Positions 17,316 to 25,586 of a stretch of DNA of 64,000 nucleotides are shown here, piece by piece. The notes below the pieces were generated by a model that had not been told where the DNA came from, made no database searches, and saw only the letters and a program-made list of their open reading frames with translations. Numbering within the stretch: the first letter of the stretch is position 1; each line of letters opens with the position of its first letter. This DNA is from Streptomyces minutiscleroticus (GTDB lineage: Bacteria; Actinomycetota; Actinomycetes; Streptomycetales; Streptomycetaceae), in assembly GCF_014650875.1 (NCBI RefSeq), contig NZ_BMVU01000022.1, forward strand, positions 1 to 64,000. Reading direction: 5' to 3'. Both the position numbers and the translations under genes were made by a program.

Positions 17316-17719
17316 TGGTACCCGGTGACCGGCGCGGTGCGGGCCGCCGAGGCCGTCGGAGTGTGGGGCGTGGGCGGACTGGGCGTGCACGCGGTCCAGT
17401 TGCTGCGCGCCGTGGGCGCCTGCCCCGTCGTCGCCGTCGACCCCAGCCCCGTCGCCCGCGAGCGGGCCCCGGCCGCCGGCGCCGACGCCGCGCTGGACTC
17501 CGCCGCACCCGCTTCAGCCACCTCCAGCAGCGGATCCTCGGCCACTGCGGCTCGGACATGCCGGTGGCCCTCCCGCAGCTCCTGAACCTGGTCCGGGGCG
17601 GGCGTCCGGACTCCTCCGGTTCCATCAGCGGGGTGCTCTTGCCGGCCGGGGCCGCGGAGGCGGTCGGGCGCCTGGAGGGGAGGGAGGGCGACCCCGTCCG
17701 CCTCGTCCTGCATCCCTGA
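17316..17719 (+). pseudogene. zinc-type alcohol dehydrogenase remnant
   Basis: Two out-of-frame pieces of one medium-chain dehydrogenase. Piece one (about 17316-17508) holds the NAD-binding fold with VGVWGVGGLGVHAVQLLRAV. Piece two (17510-17719, another frame) holds the family C-terminus, with LQQRILGHCGSD and SGSISGVLLPAGAAEAVGRL, ending in a normal stop at 17717. Missing are the N-terminal catalytic half (about 170 residues with the zinc ligands) and some 80-100 residues between the pieces. Adjacent to the truncated divergent permease. Confidence 0.75.
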
Positions 17720-17933
17720 CGTACCGTCAGGCACTGGGCGCACGGCCGTCGTAGGGGCCCGCGCGGTGCGCCCGGGCCCGTACGACGGCCAGGTGGTCGG
17801 GCTTGTACGACGGCCGTGCTGCCGGACGGTCGAGCGGCCGAGTGGCCGGGCTCCGCAGCCGTCACAGGGCAGGGGCCCGCCGGACGCGAGAGGCACGGTG
17901 GGGTCCTGAAGGAGTCCGGTATACGGGCGGTGG

Positions 17934-17962
17934 TTGACGGGACACGCGTCGTCCTGCTGAAT
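17934..17962 (+). promoter_or_regulatory. candidate promoter for leader peptide
   Basis: ttgacg (17934-17939), 17-base spacer, ctgaat (17957-17962). The predicted transcription start falls at or one base before the ATG at 17970, so the message would be leaderless, as is common for such leader peptides. The -10 match is weak. Confidence 0.4.
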
Positions 17963-17969
17963 GGGCGGC

Positions 17970-18047
17970 ATGACGGTTCAGCGGCGTTTGGTGACGCGCG
18001 ATCACATCGACTTCGGTCGCGTGTGGTCCGCCGCGTGTCGCGCCTGA
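17970..18047 (+). CDS. Cys-type attenuator leader peptide
   Basis: 25-codon reading frame whose product ends HIDFGRVWSAACRA. It matches the actinobacterial leader-peptide pattern (basic start, HIDxxRVxSxxCR end) found upstream of sulfur and cysteine-related transport and assimilation genes, where ribosome pausing at the Cys codon is thought to sense cysteine supply. The single Cys codon (codon 23) is TGT, rare in this GC-rich genome, and the codons are less GC-rich overall (GTT, CGT, TTG, GAT, GGT). The gene 398 bp downstream encodes a solute-binding lipoprotein, a fitting target. Confidence 0.8.
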   Translation: MTVQRRLVTRDHIDFGRVWSAACRA

Positions 18048-18445
18048 TCCGGCGGCGGGCCGCCCGACCGGCCCCGCTCCTTCGCGGTGCCCCCGTAGTG
18101 GGCTGAGCACCGCCCGCGCGTTCCGCCCGTAGGCCGGTCCTCCGGCCGGTACGGTCCCACGCGTTCCGGGACCCCGTCCCGGACACCGGTCCCGCGGTCC
18201 TGTCCCGGACGCTCGCCGCCACCTCTCCGGTCCGCCCCGACGCCCCGGCCCTGTCCGCGCAGGCACCGTCTCTTCCCGTCACCGGCCTCCCCGGTCGATC
18301 CCGGGCGACGGACGCGGCGTCGGCCGTGGCGTCGGCCGACGCCGTGCGCGCGGAAGGGCGCGGGCCGACGCGGGGACGAGCGGACCTCCCCGCCCGCCGA
18401 GAAGCAGTTCCCCTCCCCACCACCGACCCGAAAGGCCACCGTCCC
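18048..18445. other. leader region between leader peptide and binding protein
   Basis: 398 bp, unusually long for an attenuator region. It contains GC-rich inverted stretches just after the peptide stop (18050-18080) but I could not define a clean terminator/antiterminator pair by eye. Open frames in it show no recognisable protein. Confidence 0.35.
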
Positions 18446-19411
18446 GTGAAGCTCTTCGCTCCCGGAGTCCGCCGGCGCCGCGTCCCGGCCGCCGCCGCGT
18501 TCCTGTCCGTACTGCTGCTGACGACGGCCGCGTGCGGCTCCGGCGGCACCGACGCCACGACGGCGGCGGGCGCGCGGCCGTCCGCCGCACCGACCGGCGA
18601 CCCGGTCGCGGACGTCCGCAAGGTGGACTCCGTCGCCGCGCTCCTCCCCGCCGACGTGCGCGAGGCGGGCACGCTGAAGATCGGCAGCTCCGTCGGAGCA
18701 CCGCCCTCCGCCTACTTCCCGAACGGTTCGGACAAGGCGCCCGAGGGGCAGGACATCGACATCGCCGACGCCGTGGCCAAGGTCCTCGGCATCCGACTGC
18801 TGCGCCAGGACGCCTCCTTCGAGACGATCCTGCCCGCCCTCGGCAGCGGCAAGTACGACGTGGGCACCGGCAACTTCGGCGTCACCGCCGAGCGCCTGAA
18901 GACCATCGACTTCGTCACCTACATCAACGACGGCCAGGGCTTCGCCGTGCGGACGGGGAACGACACGCTCGGCGGGAAGGTCACCGACCTCACGCAGCTG
19001 TGCGGACTGACCGTCGGCACCGGCGCGGGCACCACCTTCGAGGTGACGCTCCGGGAGCAGAGGACGGTGTGCGCCGACGCGGGCAGGAAGCCGTACGACG
19101 TGAAGGTCTACTCCGAGAACGGGGCGGCGGTCACCGCCCTCCAGCAGGGCCGCATCGACGTGATCATGTCGACCATCAACGGCCTGCGCCACCAGGCATC
19201 CCAGCCCGCCTCGCGGACCACGTTCCTCAACGAGTTCCACCGCCTCGACGTCGGCTTCGCGTTCAAGAAGGGCTCCCCGCTCACCAAGGCATTCCGGGCC
19301 GCCGTCGACGAGCTGATCGAGAACGGCACGTACGCCGAGATCCTCGACAAGTGGGGCACCGGCGACTCCGCGATCGAGACCTCGCGGATCAACCCGCCCG
19401 AGCGGAGGTGA
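18446..19411 (+). CDS. amino acid ABC transporter substrate-binding lipoprotein
   Basis: 321-residue family-3 solute-binding protein. The N-terminus is a lipoprotein signal with lipobox TTAACG, so it is anchored to the outer face of the membrane. The body shows the bilobal polar-amino-acid binding fold: TLKIGSSVGAPPSAYF, GQDIDIADAVAKVLGI, YDVGTGNFGVTAERL and GTYAEILDKWG. The Cys leader peptide upstream suggests cystine or another sulfur amino acid as ligand (inference). No permease or ATPase gene follows, so it must use a transporter encoded elsewhere. Start GTG 18446. Confidence 0.85.
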   Translation: MKLFAPGVRRRRVPAAAAFLSVLLLTTAACGSGGTDATTAAGARPSAAPTGDPVADVRKVDSVAALLPADVREAGTLKIGSSVGAPPSAYFPNGSDKAPEGQDIDIADAVAKVLGIRLLRQDASFETILPALGSGKYDVGTGNFGVTAERLKTIDFVTYINDGQGFAVRTGNDTLGGKVTDLTQLCGLTVGTGAGTTFEVTLREQRTVCADAGRKPYDVKVYSENGAAVTALQQGRIDVIMSTINGLRHQASQPASRTTFLNEFHRLDVGFAFKKGSPLTKAFRAAVDELIENGTYAEILDKWGTGDSAIETSRINPPERR

Positions 19412-19458
19412 ACAGGAGGAAGCGGACGTGGGGAGCGCCCCGGAGGCGGCCCGCGGGG

Positions 19459-19497
19459 GAGGAACGGGAGGAACGGGAGGAGCGGGAGGAGCGGGAA
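19459..19497. repeat. 9-bp tandem repeat (ggaggaacg type)
   Basis: About four copies of a purine-rich 9-mer between the binding-protein gene and the next gene. Adjacent to no signal that I recognise. Confidence 0.5.
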
Positions 19498-19613
19498 ACC
19501 CGCTGAGCGGGGTGTCGGTGGGCGCGCACGGCGTCCGATACGGTCCGCCGCGCCTTGCGGCGGGTACGGCCCGGCACCAGGCTGGACGGCAAAGGCACGA
19601 AGGGAGTCCTTCG

Positions 19614-20093
19614 ATGACCCACTATCCGCCCACGGTGCCCGTCGACCGCCCGGTGGTCGGCTCGTACCAGACGTACGAAGGTGCGCAGCGCGCGGTCGAC
19701 TTCCTGTCGGACAGCAGGTTCCCCGTCGAGCGCACCGCCATCATCGGCTCGGACCTGCGGATGGTCGAGACGGTGCTGGGCCGTCTCACCCGCGGCCGCG
19801 CCGCCCTCGCCGGGGCGGGCTCCGGCGCCTGGTTCGGTCTGCTCATCGGTCTGCTGCTGTCACTGTTCGCCGCGGGGAACCACCACGCCCTCGTCCTGAT
19901 GCTCAGCGGCCTGCTCTACGGTGCCGTCTTCGGCGCGCTCTTCGGGTTCGTCGGGCACGCGCTGAGCGGCGGCCGCCGCGACTTCTCCTCGCGCAGCCAG
20001 ATCGTCGCGGCCCGCTACGACGTGGTGGCGGACTCCGAGGTCGCCGAGGACGCGAAGAACATGCTCATCAAACTCGGCTGGCGGGAGGGGTGA
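19614..20093 (+). CDS. general stress protein 17M-like membrane protein
   Basis: 159 residues. The N-terminal part VVGSYQTYEGAQRAVDFLSD with FPVERTAIIGSDLRMVE is the GSP17M-like domain (PF11181). Two Gly-rich membrane helices follow (WFGLLIGLLLSLFAAG and LVLMLSGLLYGAVFGALFGF), then a C-terminal segment resembling the second half of the domain (YDVVADSEVAEDAKNML). Function unknown; related genes in Bacillus belong to the general stress regulon. Start ATG 19614 preceded by a gaaggga SD. Single gene, convergent with the DUF4190 gene. Confidence 0.8.
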   Translation: MTHYPPTVPVDRPVVGSYQTYEGAQRAVDFLSDSRFPVERTAIIGSDLRMVETVLGRLTRGRAALAGAGSGAWFGLLIGLLLSLFAAGNHHALVLMLSGLLYGAVFGALFGFVGHALSGGRRDFSSRSQIVAARYDVVADSEVAEDAKNMLIKLGWREG

Positions 20094-20163
20094 GGGACGG
20101 GAGGACCGGGAGAGGCGGGTCGGGGGACCGCCGCTCTCCGGCTCCGCGGGCCGGACACGGCAC

Positions 20164-20208
20164 CGCGGCGGCCGGTCCGCACGAGGACCGTGCGGACCGG
20201 CCGCCGCG
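20164..20208. terminator. 19-bp hairpin between convergent genes
   Basis: Arms 20164-20182 and 20190-20208 are exact reverse complements, with a 7-base loop. Placed between the converging GSP17M-like and DUF4190 genes, it likely ends both transcripts. Confidence 0.75.
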
Positions 20209-20273
20209 ACACCGTGAACGCGGCACCGTGAACACCGTGCGGCGCGGGCGCCGTCAGGTGTGGCGGGACGCCG

Positions 20274-20681
20274 TCAGCCGTTGTTCACGTCCCGGTTGAA
20301 GTCCTTGGAGCACTGGTCGCGCTCCGCCTGGGTGTCGGCGTGCCGGACGCAGTCGGAGTAGCTCTTGAACTCGTCGCTGTTGAACACGGCCACGCCGGCC
20401 GCGAGGATGATCGCCGAGCCGATGAGGCCCAGCAGACCCGCCACCGCGCCGATGATCGCCATGGCACCGTTCGTAGCGGTGCCGCGCTTCTTGCGGCGGT
20501 AGCCGAGAACGCCGAAGACGATGGCGAGCACGCCCAGGACGATCCCGCCGATCACGGTCCAGAAGGAGACGAGCGCCACCAGTCCGAGCACCAGGGCCGC
20601 GATGCCGAATCCGTTGCGGCGCTCGTGCGGCACGCCCGGGTGGGGCTGCCAGGTTCCGTAATGTCCTCGGGCCGATGCCAT
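20274..20681 (-). CDS. DUF4190 membrane protein
   Basis: 135-residue protein with two membrane helices (LVLGLVALVSFWTVIGGIV and AIIGAVAGLLGLIGSAIILA) separated by the basic loop GYRRKKRGTATNGAMA, the DUF4190 pattern. The C-terminal part after the second helix is polar, with two Cys (SDCVRHADTQ, QCSKDFNRD) that may form a disulfide outside the membrane. Function unknown. Start ATG 20681. Confidence 0.8.
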   Translation of the reverse strand: MASARGHYGTWQPHPGVPHERRNGFGIAALVLGLVALVSFWTVIGGIVLGVLAIVFGVLGYRRKKRGTATNGAMAIIGAVAGLLGLIGSAIILAAGVAVFNSDEFKSYSDCVRHADTQAERDQCSKDFNRDVNNG

Positions 20682-20904
20682 CGTTGCCACCTCCGCTGTG
20701 TCGGGTGCAGTGACGCGTCCGCCCGGTCTCCGGTCCGGGCGCGTGCCGTCCGCCGGCAGCCGGTCGGCCATGGCGACCGGTTGCCCCCGTTGCGCAGCGG
20801 TATGCCCTCCTCCGCTCGCGCCGCGAGCCGCCCGGGGGCTTCCGGCCCCATTGTCCTGCCGCACAGCGGGCGGCGCGAGACCGGCGGCGGGGCCGTACGC
20901 CGGG

Positions 20905-21552
20905 CTACGCGGAGGAGTGGGAGAGCAGGTGGTCCACGGCCTCCGGCACGTCACCGACGGTGTGATGGGGGGTGGCGAGGTCCTCGGGCCAGGGGCGCCC
21001 CCGGACCCAGATGGCGCGCAGGCCGGCCCGGTGGCCGCCGGCGATGTCGGTCTCGGGGTTGTCGCCGGTCATCCAGTCGCCGGGGGTGAGCTGGGTCCCG
21101 CAGCGGGCCGCGGCCAGTTCGAAGAGGCGCGGGTCGGGTTTGCGGACGTCGATGTCGCCGGAGGCCGCCATGCCGTCGATCAGGCCGGACAGGCCGGTGG
21201 CGTGGACCTTGGCGCGCTGGATGTCGCTGGCCCCGTTGGTCGCGACGCCGATGCTCCAGCCCGCCTCCCTGAGACGGGTGAGGCTGTCGAGGACGGCCGG
21301 GCGGCAGGTGACGGAGTCCGCCATGCGGTCCACGTAGACCCGCCACAGGTGGTCGGGGTCCTCGCCGAGGCGGAAGGTGTCGCGCAGGCGGACGAAGTCG
21401 TGCCGGTCGGCGCGGTCGGCGAGTTCGGTCAGCAGCCACCGCTCGATCTCCGGCCCGTACCCGTGGTCGTGGCTGAGCTCGGCTATGGCGTCCGTGAAGG
21501 CGGAGCGGCGGTCGACCAGGGTGCCGTCCAGGTCGAAGAGGGCGAGGCGCAT
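20905..21552 (-). CDS. HAD-family hydrolase
   Basis: 215-residue haloacid-dehalogenase-superfamily phosphatase. All four motifs are visible: DLDGTLVDR (nucleophile Asp) at the N-terminus, ATNGAS (motif II) in the middle, KPDPRLFELAA (motif III Lys) and GDNPETDIAGG (motif IV). An alpha-helical cap of about 80 residues lies between motifs I and II, as in subfamily IA enzymes acting on phosphoglycolate-like small phosphates. Substrate unknown. Start ATG 21552, with AAGG eight bases before it. Confidence 0.88.
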   Translation of the reverse strand: MRLALFDLDGTLVDRRSAFTDAIAELSHDHGYGPEIERWLLTELADRADRHDFVRLRDTFRLGEDPDHLWRVYVDRMADSVTCRPAVLDSLTRLREAGWSIGVATNGASDIQRAKVHATGLSGLIDGMAASGDIDVRKPDPRLFELAAARCGTQLTPGDWMTGDNPETDIAGGHRAGLRAIWVRGRPWPEDLATPHHTVGDVPEAVDHLLSHSSA

Positions 21553-21658
21553 ACGGGTGACCTTAACCGGGCGGACCGGCGGTTTCCGATCACGGCATCG
21601 CGCGGCCTGCGGGATCCGCCCGAGCGGAAGACCCCGCGAACCCGCGGGAGAAGGGGGC

Positions 21659-21820
21659 ACGCCCCGGCCGTACGCGGGCGGCCGCTGCCCCGGCCGCGTA
21701 CGGGCCGGGGGAGACGCCGCGGCCGTGTGCGAGCGGGGGACGCCGCGGCCGTGCGGGGGCGGAAACCCTGCGGCCGTGCGCGGGCGGGGAATCCCGTGGC
21801 CGTGCGCGGGCGGGTCTGCT
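21659..21820. repeat. degenerate ~25-bp minisatellite
   Basis: About six copies of a unit like cgcggccgtgcgcgggcggg, with 24-27 bp period, in the gap between the divergent HAD and DJ-1/PfpI genes. It extends to within about 15 bp of the latter's start codon. Confidence 0.75.
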
Positions 21821-21831
21821 TGGATCGCGGC

Positions 21832-22434
21832 ATGACCGGTGAAGACACGCGGAAGATCGGCATCCTGCTGTTCCCGGACGTCGAGGAGCTCGACGCCGTC
21901 GGACCGTGGGAGGTCCTGTCGTACTGGACCCGCACCTTCCCCGAGGACGGCTGGGAGGTGTTCTGCGTGTCCGCCGACGGTGAGCCGGTGACCTGCGCCA
22001 AGGGGCTCACCATCGCCGCTCACCACGGGACGGCCGACATGCCCGCGCTGGACGTGCTGCTGCATCCGGGCGGCCGCGGGACCAGGCCCCGACTCAAGGA
22101 CGAACGGCATCTCGAATGGGTGCGGTCCCAGCGGCGCTCGGTTCCCCTGATGACCAGTGTGTGCACCGGCGCGTTGGTGTTCGCGGCGGCCGGACTGCTG
22201 TCCGGACGCCCCGCCACCACGCACTGGGGCGCGCTGGACCTGCTCGCGGAGCTCGACCCGACGATCGACGTACGGCCCGACGAGCGGTTCGTGGACGACG
22301 GCGACGTCGTCACCTCCGCCGGCGTCTCGGCCGGTATCGACATGGCCCTGCACCTGGTGGCCCGGCTGGCGTCACCGGAGCGCGCGCGTCAGGTGCGGCA
22401 CGGCATCCAGTACGACCCGCAGCCGCCGGTGTGA
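21832..22434 (+). CDS. DJ-1/PfpI family protein, isonitrile-hydratase-like
   Basis: 200-residue class I glutamine-amidotransferase-like fold. Nucleophile-elbow Cys in TSVCTGALVFAAAGLLSG and the acidic residue in FPDVEELDAVGPWEVL match bacterial isonitrile hydratases, as do THWGALDLL and the C-terminal SAGVSAGIDMALHLV. The catalytic Cys, Glu and Thr positions look intact. Substrate unproven; other members are chaperones or transcription regulators, but no AraC HTH domain is attached here. Start ATG 21832. Confidence 0.85.
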   Translation: MTGEDTRKIGILLFPDVEELDAVGPWEVLSYWTRTFPEDGWEVFCVSADGEPVTCAKGLTIAAHHGTADMPALDVLLHPGGRGTRPRLKDERHLEWVRSQRRSVPLMTSVCTGALVFAAAGLLSGRPATTHWGALDLLAELDPTIDVRPDERFVDDGDVVTSAGVSAGIDMALHLVARLASPERARQVRHGIQYDPQPPV

Positions 22435-22501
22435 GACCGTCCCGGACGGCCGGTCCGCCGGACGCCGCGCCCGTACCGGGGCCCGTGCGGGCCACCCGGG
22501 C

Positions 22502-24067
22502 TCAGCCGAACCCGGGTACGACCATCACCAGCCACACCACCGCGGGCACCGCGGCGACCATGGCCCCGCCGTAGGTCATCAACTGCCGGAAGAAGCGCTC
22601 GCGGTCGACGTCCGGAGCCGCCGCCAGGACCAGCGCACCGTTCGTGGAGAACGGGCTGACGTCCACGACCGTGGCGGACACCGCCAGGGCCGCCACCATG
22701 CCGACGGCGCCGATCTCGCCCCGCGCCAGGAAGGGCACGGCCAGCGGGATCAGCGCGCCCATGATCCCCACGGACGAGGCGAACGCCGAGACGATCGCGC
22801 CGATGTAGCACAGCAGCACCGCGGCCAGCAGCGGCACACCGATGTCGCTCACGCCCTCGCCCGCCCAGGTGATCGTGCCCATCTCGTCGAGCACGCCGAC
22901 GTAGGTGAGCACACCGCAGACGAGCAGCACGGTGGGCCAGGCGATCCGCCCCACCGCGGCCCGGCTGTCCGCCGGCCAGATTGCGCTCAGGAGCGCGGCG
23001 AGGGTGAGGGAGGTCAGTCCCGCGTCGAGGTCGAGGACGAGGACGGCGACGACCAGCACCACGAGCGCGGCCAGTGTCGCGATCCGGGCGGGGGTGAGGC
23101 GGACACCGCCCGAACCGCCCGAACCGCCCGAACCGCCCGAACCGCCGGCGCCGTCGGGCGCCGCGACGGCCGTGTCCGTCCTCGCCCCGCATGAGGCGGC
23201 CGTGCCGAGTGAGGCGGCCGGTCCGCGCGAGGCGGCAGACCCGTGCGAGGCGGCCGTGCCGTTCGGCCCGTACGTCCTGGCAGGCCCGCTCGACCCGTAC
23301 GCCCCGGCCGGCCCGCTGGGCGCGCCCGCCTCCGGCGACGACGGTCCTTCCGGTGACGACGGTCTCCTGGACGGCAATGACCCGGGGCCGCCACCGGCCT
23401 CCGCGCCCTGTGACGGAGGTGTCCCGGCCTCCGCGCGGTCGCCGGGCACGGCGGCGCCCCGGTCCCGCAGCCGCGCTCCGCCGAAGAGGACGAAGACGAC
23501 GGCGGCGATGACGAGGTTGACGACGAGGGAGGCCAGGAACAGTGTGACCTCGCTGCCGGGGAGGTCCTCCCGCTCCACGATCCCGTTGACGATCGTGCCG
23601 TAGACGCTGATCGGGGAGAAGCCGCCGGCCTGGGCGCCGTGCACCACCATGGCGCCCATCAGCAGCGGGTGGATCCCGTACCGGCTCGCGAAGCCGAGCG
23701 CGACGGGCGCCACGACGGCCACCGCCGCGGGACTGACCGCGCCGATCGCCGTCAGCGCCCCGGTCAGCGCGAACATCACCCAGGGGATCAGCACCACCCG
23801 CCCGCGCACCGCGCGGACCGCGGCGTGCACCAGCCAGTCCGTGGTGCCGTTGGCGCGGGCCGTCGCGAACAGATAGGTGACGCCGACGAGGACGACGAAG
23901 AGGTCGCCCGGGAAGCCGGCGAAGATGCCGTCGGCGTCCAGACCGGCGACGAGCCCGCCCACGGCGAAGGCGGCCGCGAAGGCGAGGGCGCCCATGTTGA
24001 CGGAGCGCGTCGTGGCGATGACGAACACCGCGGCCAGGACGAGCACGGAGACGAGTTCAGGGGACAT
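22502..24067 (-). CDS. SLC13/MatC-like anion carrier with long repeat linker
   Basis: 521-residue membrane carrier of the ion-transporter superfamily, likely for dicarboxylates. The N-terminal half begins MSPELVSVLVLAAVF and includes SVNMGALAFAAAFAVGGLV, typical of MatC_N. About twelve membrane helices fall in two blocks. Between them lies an unusual cytoplasmic linker of about 110 residues, rich in Gly, Ser, Pro and Ala, ending in a GGSGGSGGSGG array coded by a 9-bp DNA repeat (23112-23147). Start ATG 24067 has GGGAG nine bases upstream; a GTG at 24079 is the alternative. Monocistronic. Confidence 0.8.
   Translation of the reverse strand: MSPELVSVLVLAAVFVIATTRSVNMGALAFAAAFAVGGLVAGLDADGIFAGFPGDLFVVLVGVTYLFATARANGTTDWLVHAAVRAVRGRVVLIPWVMFALTGALTAIGAVSPAAVAVVAPVALGFASRYGIHPLLMGAMVVHGAQAGGFSPISVYGTIVNGIVEREDLPGSEVTLFLASLVVNLVIAAVVFVLFGGARLRDRGAAVPGDRAEAGTPPSQGAEAGGGPGSLPSRRPSSPEGPSSPEAGAPSGPAGAYGSSGPARTYGPNGTAASHGSAASRGPAASLGTAASCGARTDTAVAAPDGAGGSGGSGGSGGSGGVRLTPARIATLAALVVLVVAVLVLDLDAGLTSLTLAALLSAIWPADSRAAVGRIAWPTVLLVCGVLTYVGVLDEMGTITWAGEGVSDIGVPLLAAVLLCYIGAIVSAFASSVGIMGALIPLAVPFLARGEIGAVGMVAALAVSATVVDVSPFSTNGALVLAAAPDVDRERFFRQLMTYGGAMVAAVPAVVWLVMVVPGFG
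23112..23147. repeat. 9-bp tandem repeat in carrier linker
   Basis: Four copies of gaaccgccc (last one ccg) coding the Gly-Gly-Ser array of the carrier's central loop. Confidence 0.8.
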
Positions 24068-24141
24068 GCGGACTCCCACTCTTCGGGATCCGGAACGCGG
24101 ACGGGGAGGAGCGGACCTCGACGGGTCCTGGCGGGGACGGC

Positions 24142-24205
24142 GGACAGTGGGACGTGTGCCTGCCGGGGGACGGCGGACGGTGGACAGTGGGACGTGTGCC
24201 TGCCG
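24142..24205. repeat. 24-bp perfect direct repeat, 40 bp apart
   Basis: The sequence beginning ggacagtgggacgtg occurs at 24142-24165 and 24182-24205, upstream of the carrier gene. Spacing of 40 bp is close to four helical turns, compatible with binding of a regulator on one DNA face, or simply a tandem duplication. Confidence 0.7.
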
Positions 24206-24436
24206 CCTCCCGCGGGGGTCGGGCGACCGGGCCGCCGGCGGCCCGGTCCTGATGGCCCGTCAGCCTGAACCGCGCCCGATCGCACGTCAAGGGGACGCGC
24301 GCGGCCGGTCCGGCCGCTCCGCCCGGGCGCGCCCGCGGAAAAGGCGTTGCGGGCGGGACGCCGGTCGGATAGACCTGACGGCCGGATCCCCGGGCGCCGG
24401 GCACGCGGGACCGCGACAGAGGGAGGAGGGGGAACC

Positions 24437-24502
24437 GTGAACAACTCCGTGCACCCCGTCATCACCGTGCTCGCCCCTTCCCGGGACGCCGACCGCGGCT
24501 GA
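24437..24502 (+). CDS. short open frame with strong ribosome site (21 codons)
   Basis: GTG start at 24437 follows gggaggaggggg by five bases, one of the best SD sequences in the window. The product (starts MNNSVHPVITVLAPS) has no similarity I recognise. The GNAT gene begins 43 bp downstream, so it may be an upstream reading frame of that gene or chance. Confidence 0.25.
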   Translation: MNNSVHPVITVLAPSRDADRG

Positions 24503-24545
24503 ACCCGGAGCGGGCGAGCACCTCCCACAGGAGCGTGTCCCGACC

Positions 24546-25490
24546 GTGAACCCGAACGATGTGACCATGCGCCCGATCACCGGACGCGAAGAACTCGACC
24601 TCTTCTGCCGCCTGTCCTACGCCCTCAACGGGGAGTTCCCCGAGGACCTCGCACGGGCCCGCAGGCGGCCGGAGTGGATGTGGGTCGCCCTGCGCGGCGA
24701 CCGGCTGCTGGCCAGGGCCGCCTGGTGGACCCGGCCGGGGAACGACACCCCGCATCTGCTGGACGTCCTGGACGTCGACGACGGCCTCCCCGCCCACGAG
24801 CGCGTCGAGGTCGGCGAACGACTGCTGCGCACGGCGGCGGCCGCCGTCCTGCCGGACGGCGCGCCCCGGCCCGAGTACACCCGGTTCGTCCCGCCCGGCT
24901 GGCGCGACGACCCCGCCACCGCCCGCCCGGTCCGGGACCGCATGACGATCCTGGAGCGCGCCGGCGCCCGGCTGTTCGTGGAACGGCTCCGCCTGGAGTG
25001 GCGCCCCGGCACCGCGGTCCCCGGGCCGAGCGGCCGCCTGGCCTTCCGCCCCGTCCAGGACAGCGGGGAACTGCTGACGCTGATGGCGGCGGTCCTGGAG
25101 GGGACGCTGGACGCCCACAGCCGCGAGGACCTGACCCGGATGTCCCCACGCGAGGCCGCGGCCGCCCAGTACGAGGAGGAGCTCGCGCGCTACCCCAGCC
25201 CGAGGGAGTGGTGGCGGATCGCGACCCTGCCCGACGGGGAGCCCGTGGGCTTCGTGATCCCGGCCCACAACACCTACAACCCGGTCATCGCCTACATCGC
25301 GGTCCTGCCCGGGCACCGCGGCCGCGGCCACGTCGACGACATCCTCGCCGAGGGCACCCGCGTCCTCGCCGCACAGGACGTGCCCCGCATCCGGGCCTCG
25401 ACGGACCTCGGCAACGTCCCCATGGCCGCGGCCTTCCGGCGCGCCGGGTACGTCGACTTCGAACGGGAGATCAACATGACCTGGGACTGA
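24546..25490 (+). CDS. GNAT-family N-acetyltransferase
   Basis: 314 residues, about twice a single GNAT domain. The acetyl-CoA site is in the C-terminal half: AYIAVLPGHRGRGHVDDIL (motif A, pattern Q/RxxGxG/A) near residues 244-262, then NVPMAAAFRRAGYVDFER. The N-terminal half (EELDLFCRLSYALNGEFPE to about residue 150) looks like a degenerate GNAT repeat or substrate domain. Start GTG 24546 with aggag 12 bases upstream; ATG 24567 is a possible alternative. Substrate unknown. Convergent with a second GNAT. Confidence 0.82.
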   Translation: MNPNDVTMRPITGREELDLFCRLSYALNGEFPEDLARARRRPEWMWVALRGDRLLARAAWWTRPGNDTPHLLDVLDVDDGLPAHERVEVGERLLRTAAAAVLPDGAPRPEYTRFVPPGWRDDPATARPVRDRMTILERAGARLFVERLRLEWRPGTAVPGPSGRLAFRPVQDSGELLTLMAAVLEGTLDAHSREDLTRMSPREAAAAQYEEELARYPSPREWWRIATLPDGEPVGFVIPAHNTYNPVIAYIAVLPGHRGRGHVDDILAEGTRVLAAQDVPRIRASTDLGNVPMAAAFRRAGYVDFEREINMTWD

Positions 25491-25586
25491 TCCCGGCCCG
25501 CGGGCCCACCGGCCCCCGGCCCTCGACCCGGGGAGGGACCGCCCCGACCTGGGGGAGACAGCACTCACCCGTGCGAAGGACGGTGC

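Larger units (their letters stand above)
24068..24545. other. intergenic region with direct repeats
   Basis: 478 bp between the divergent carrier and GNAT genes. It holds a 24-bp direct repeat (24142-24205) and a short reading frame with a strong SD at 24437; otherwise nothing recognised. Confidence 0.4.

Noticed and set aside
17816..18106. 96-codon plus-strand frame covering the leader peptide
   Set aside because: Different frame from the leader peptide, no recognisable family and no SD; the peptide frame matches a known pattern.
19508..19520. tgtcggtg, similar to the left half of the RecA-NDp promoter
   Set aside because: No TAnnnT eight bases downstream, so the second half of the motif is missing.
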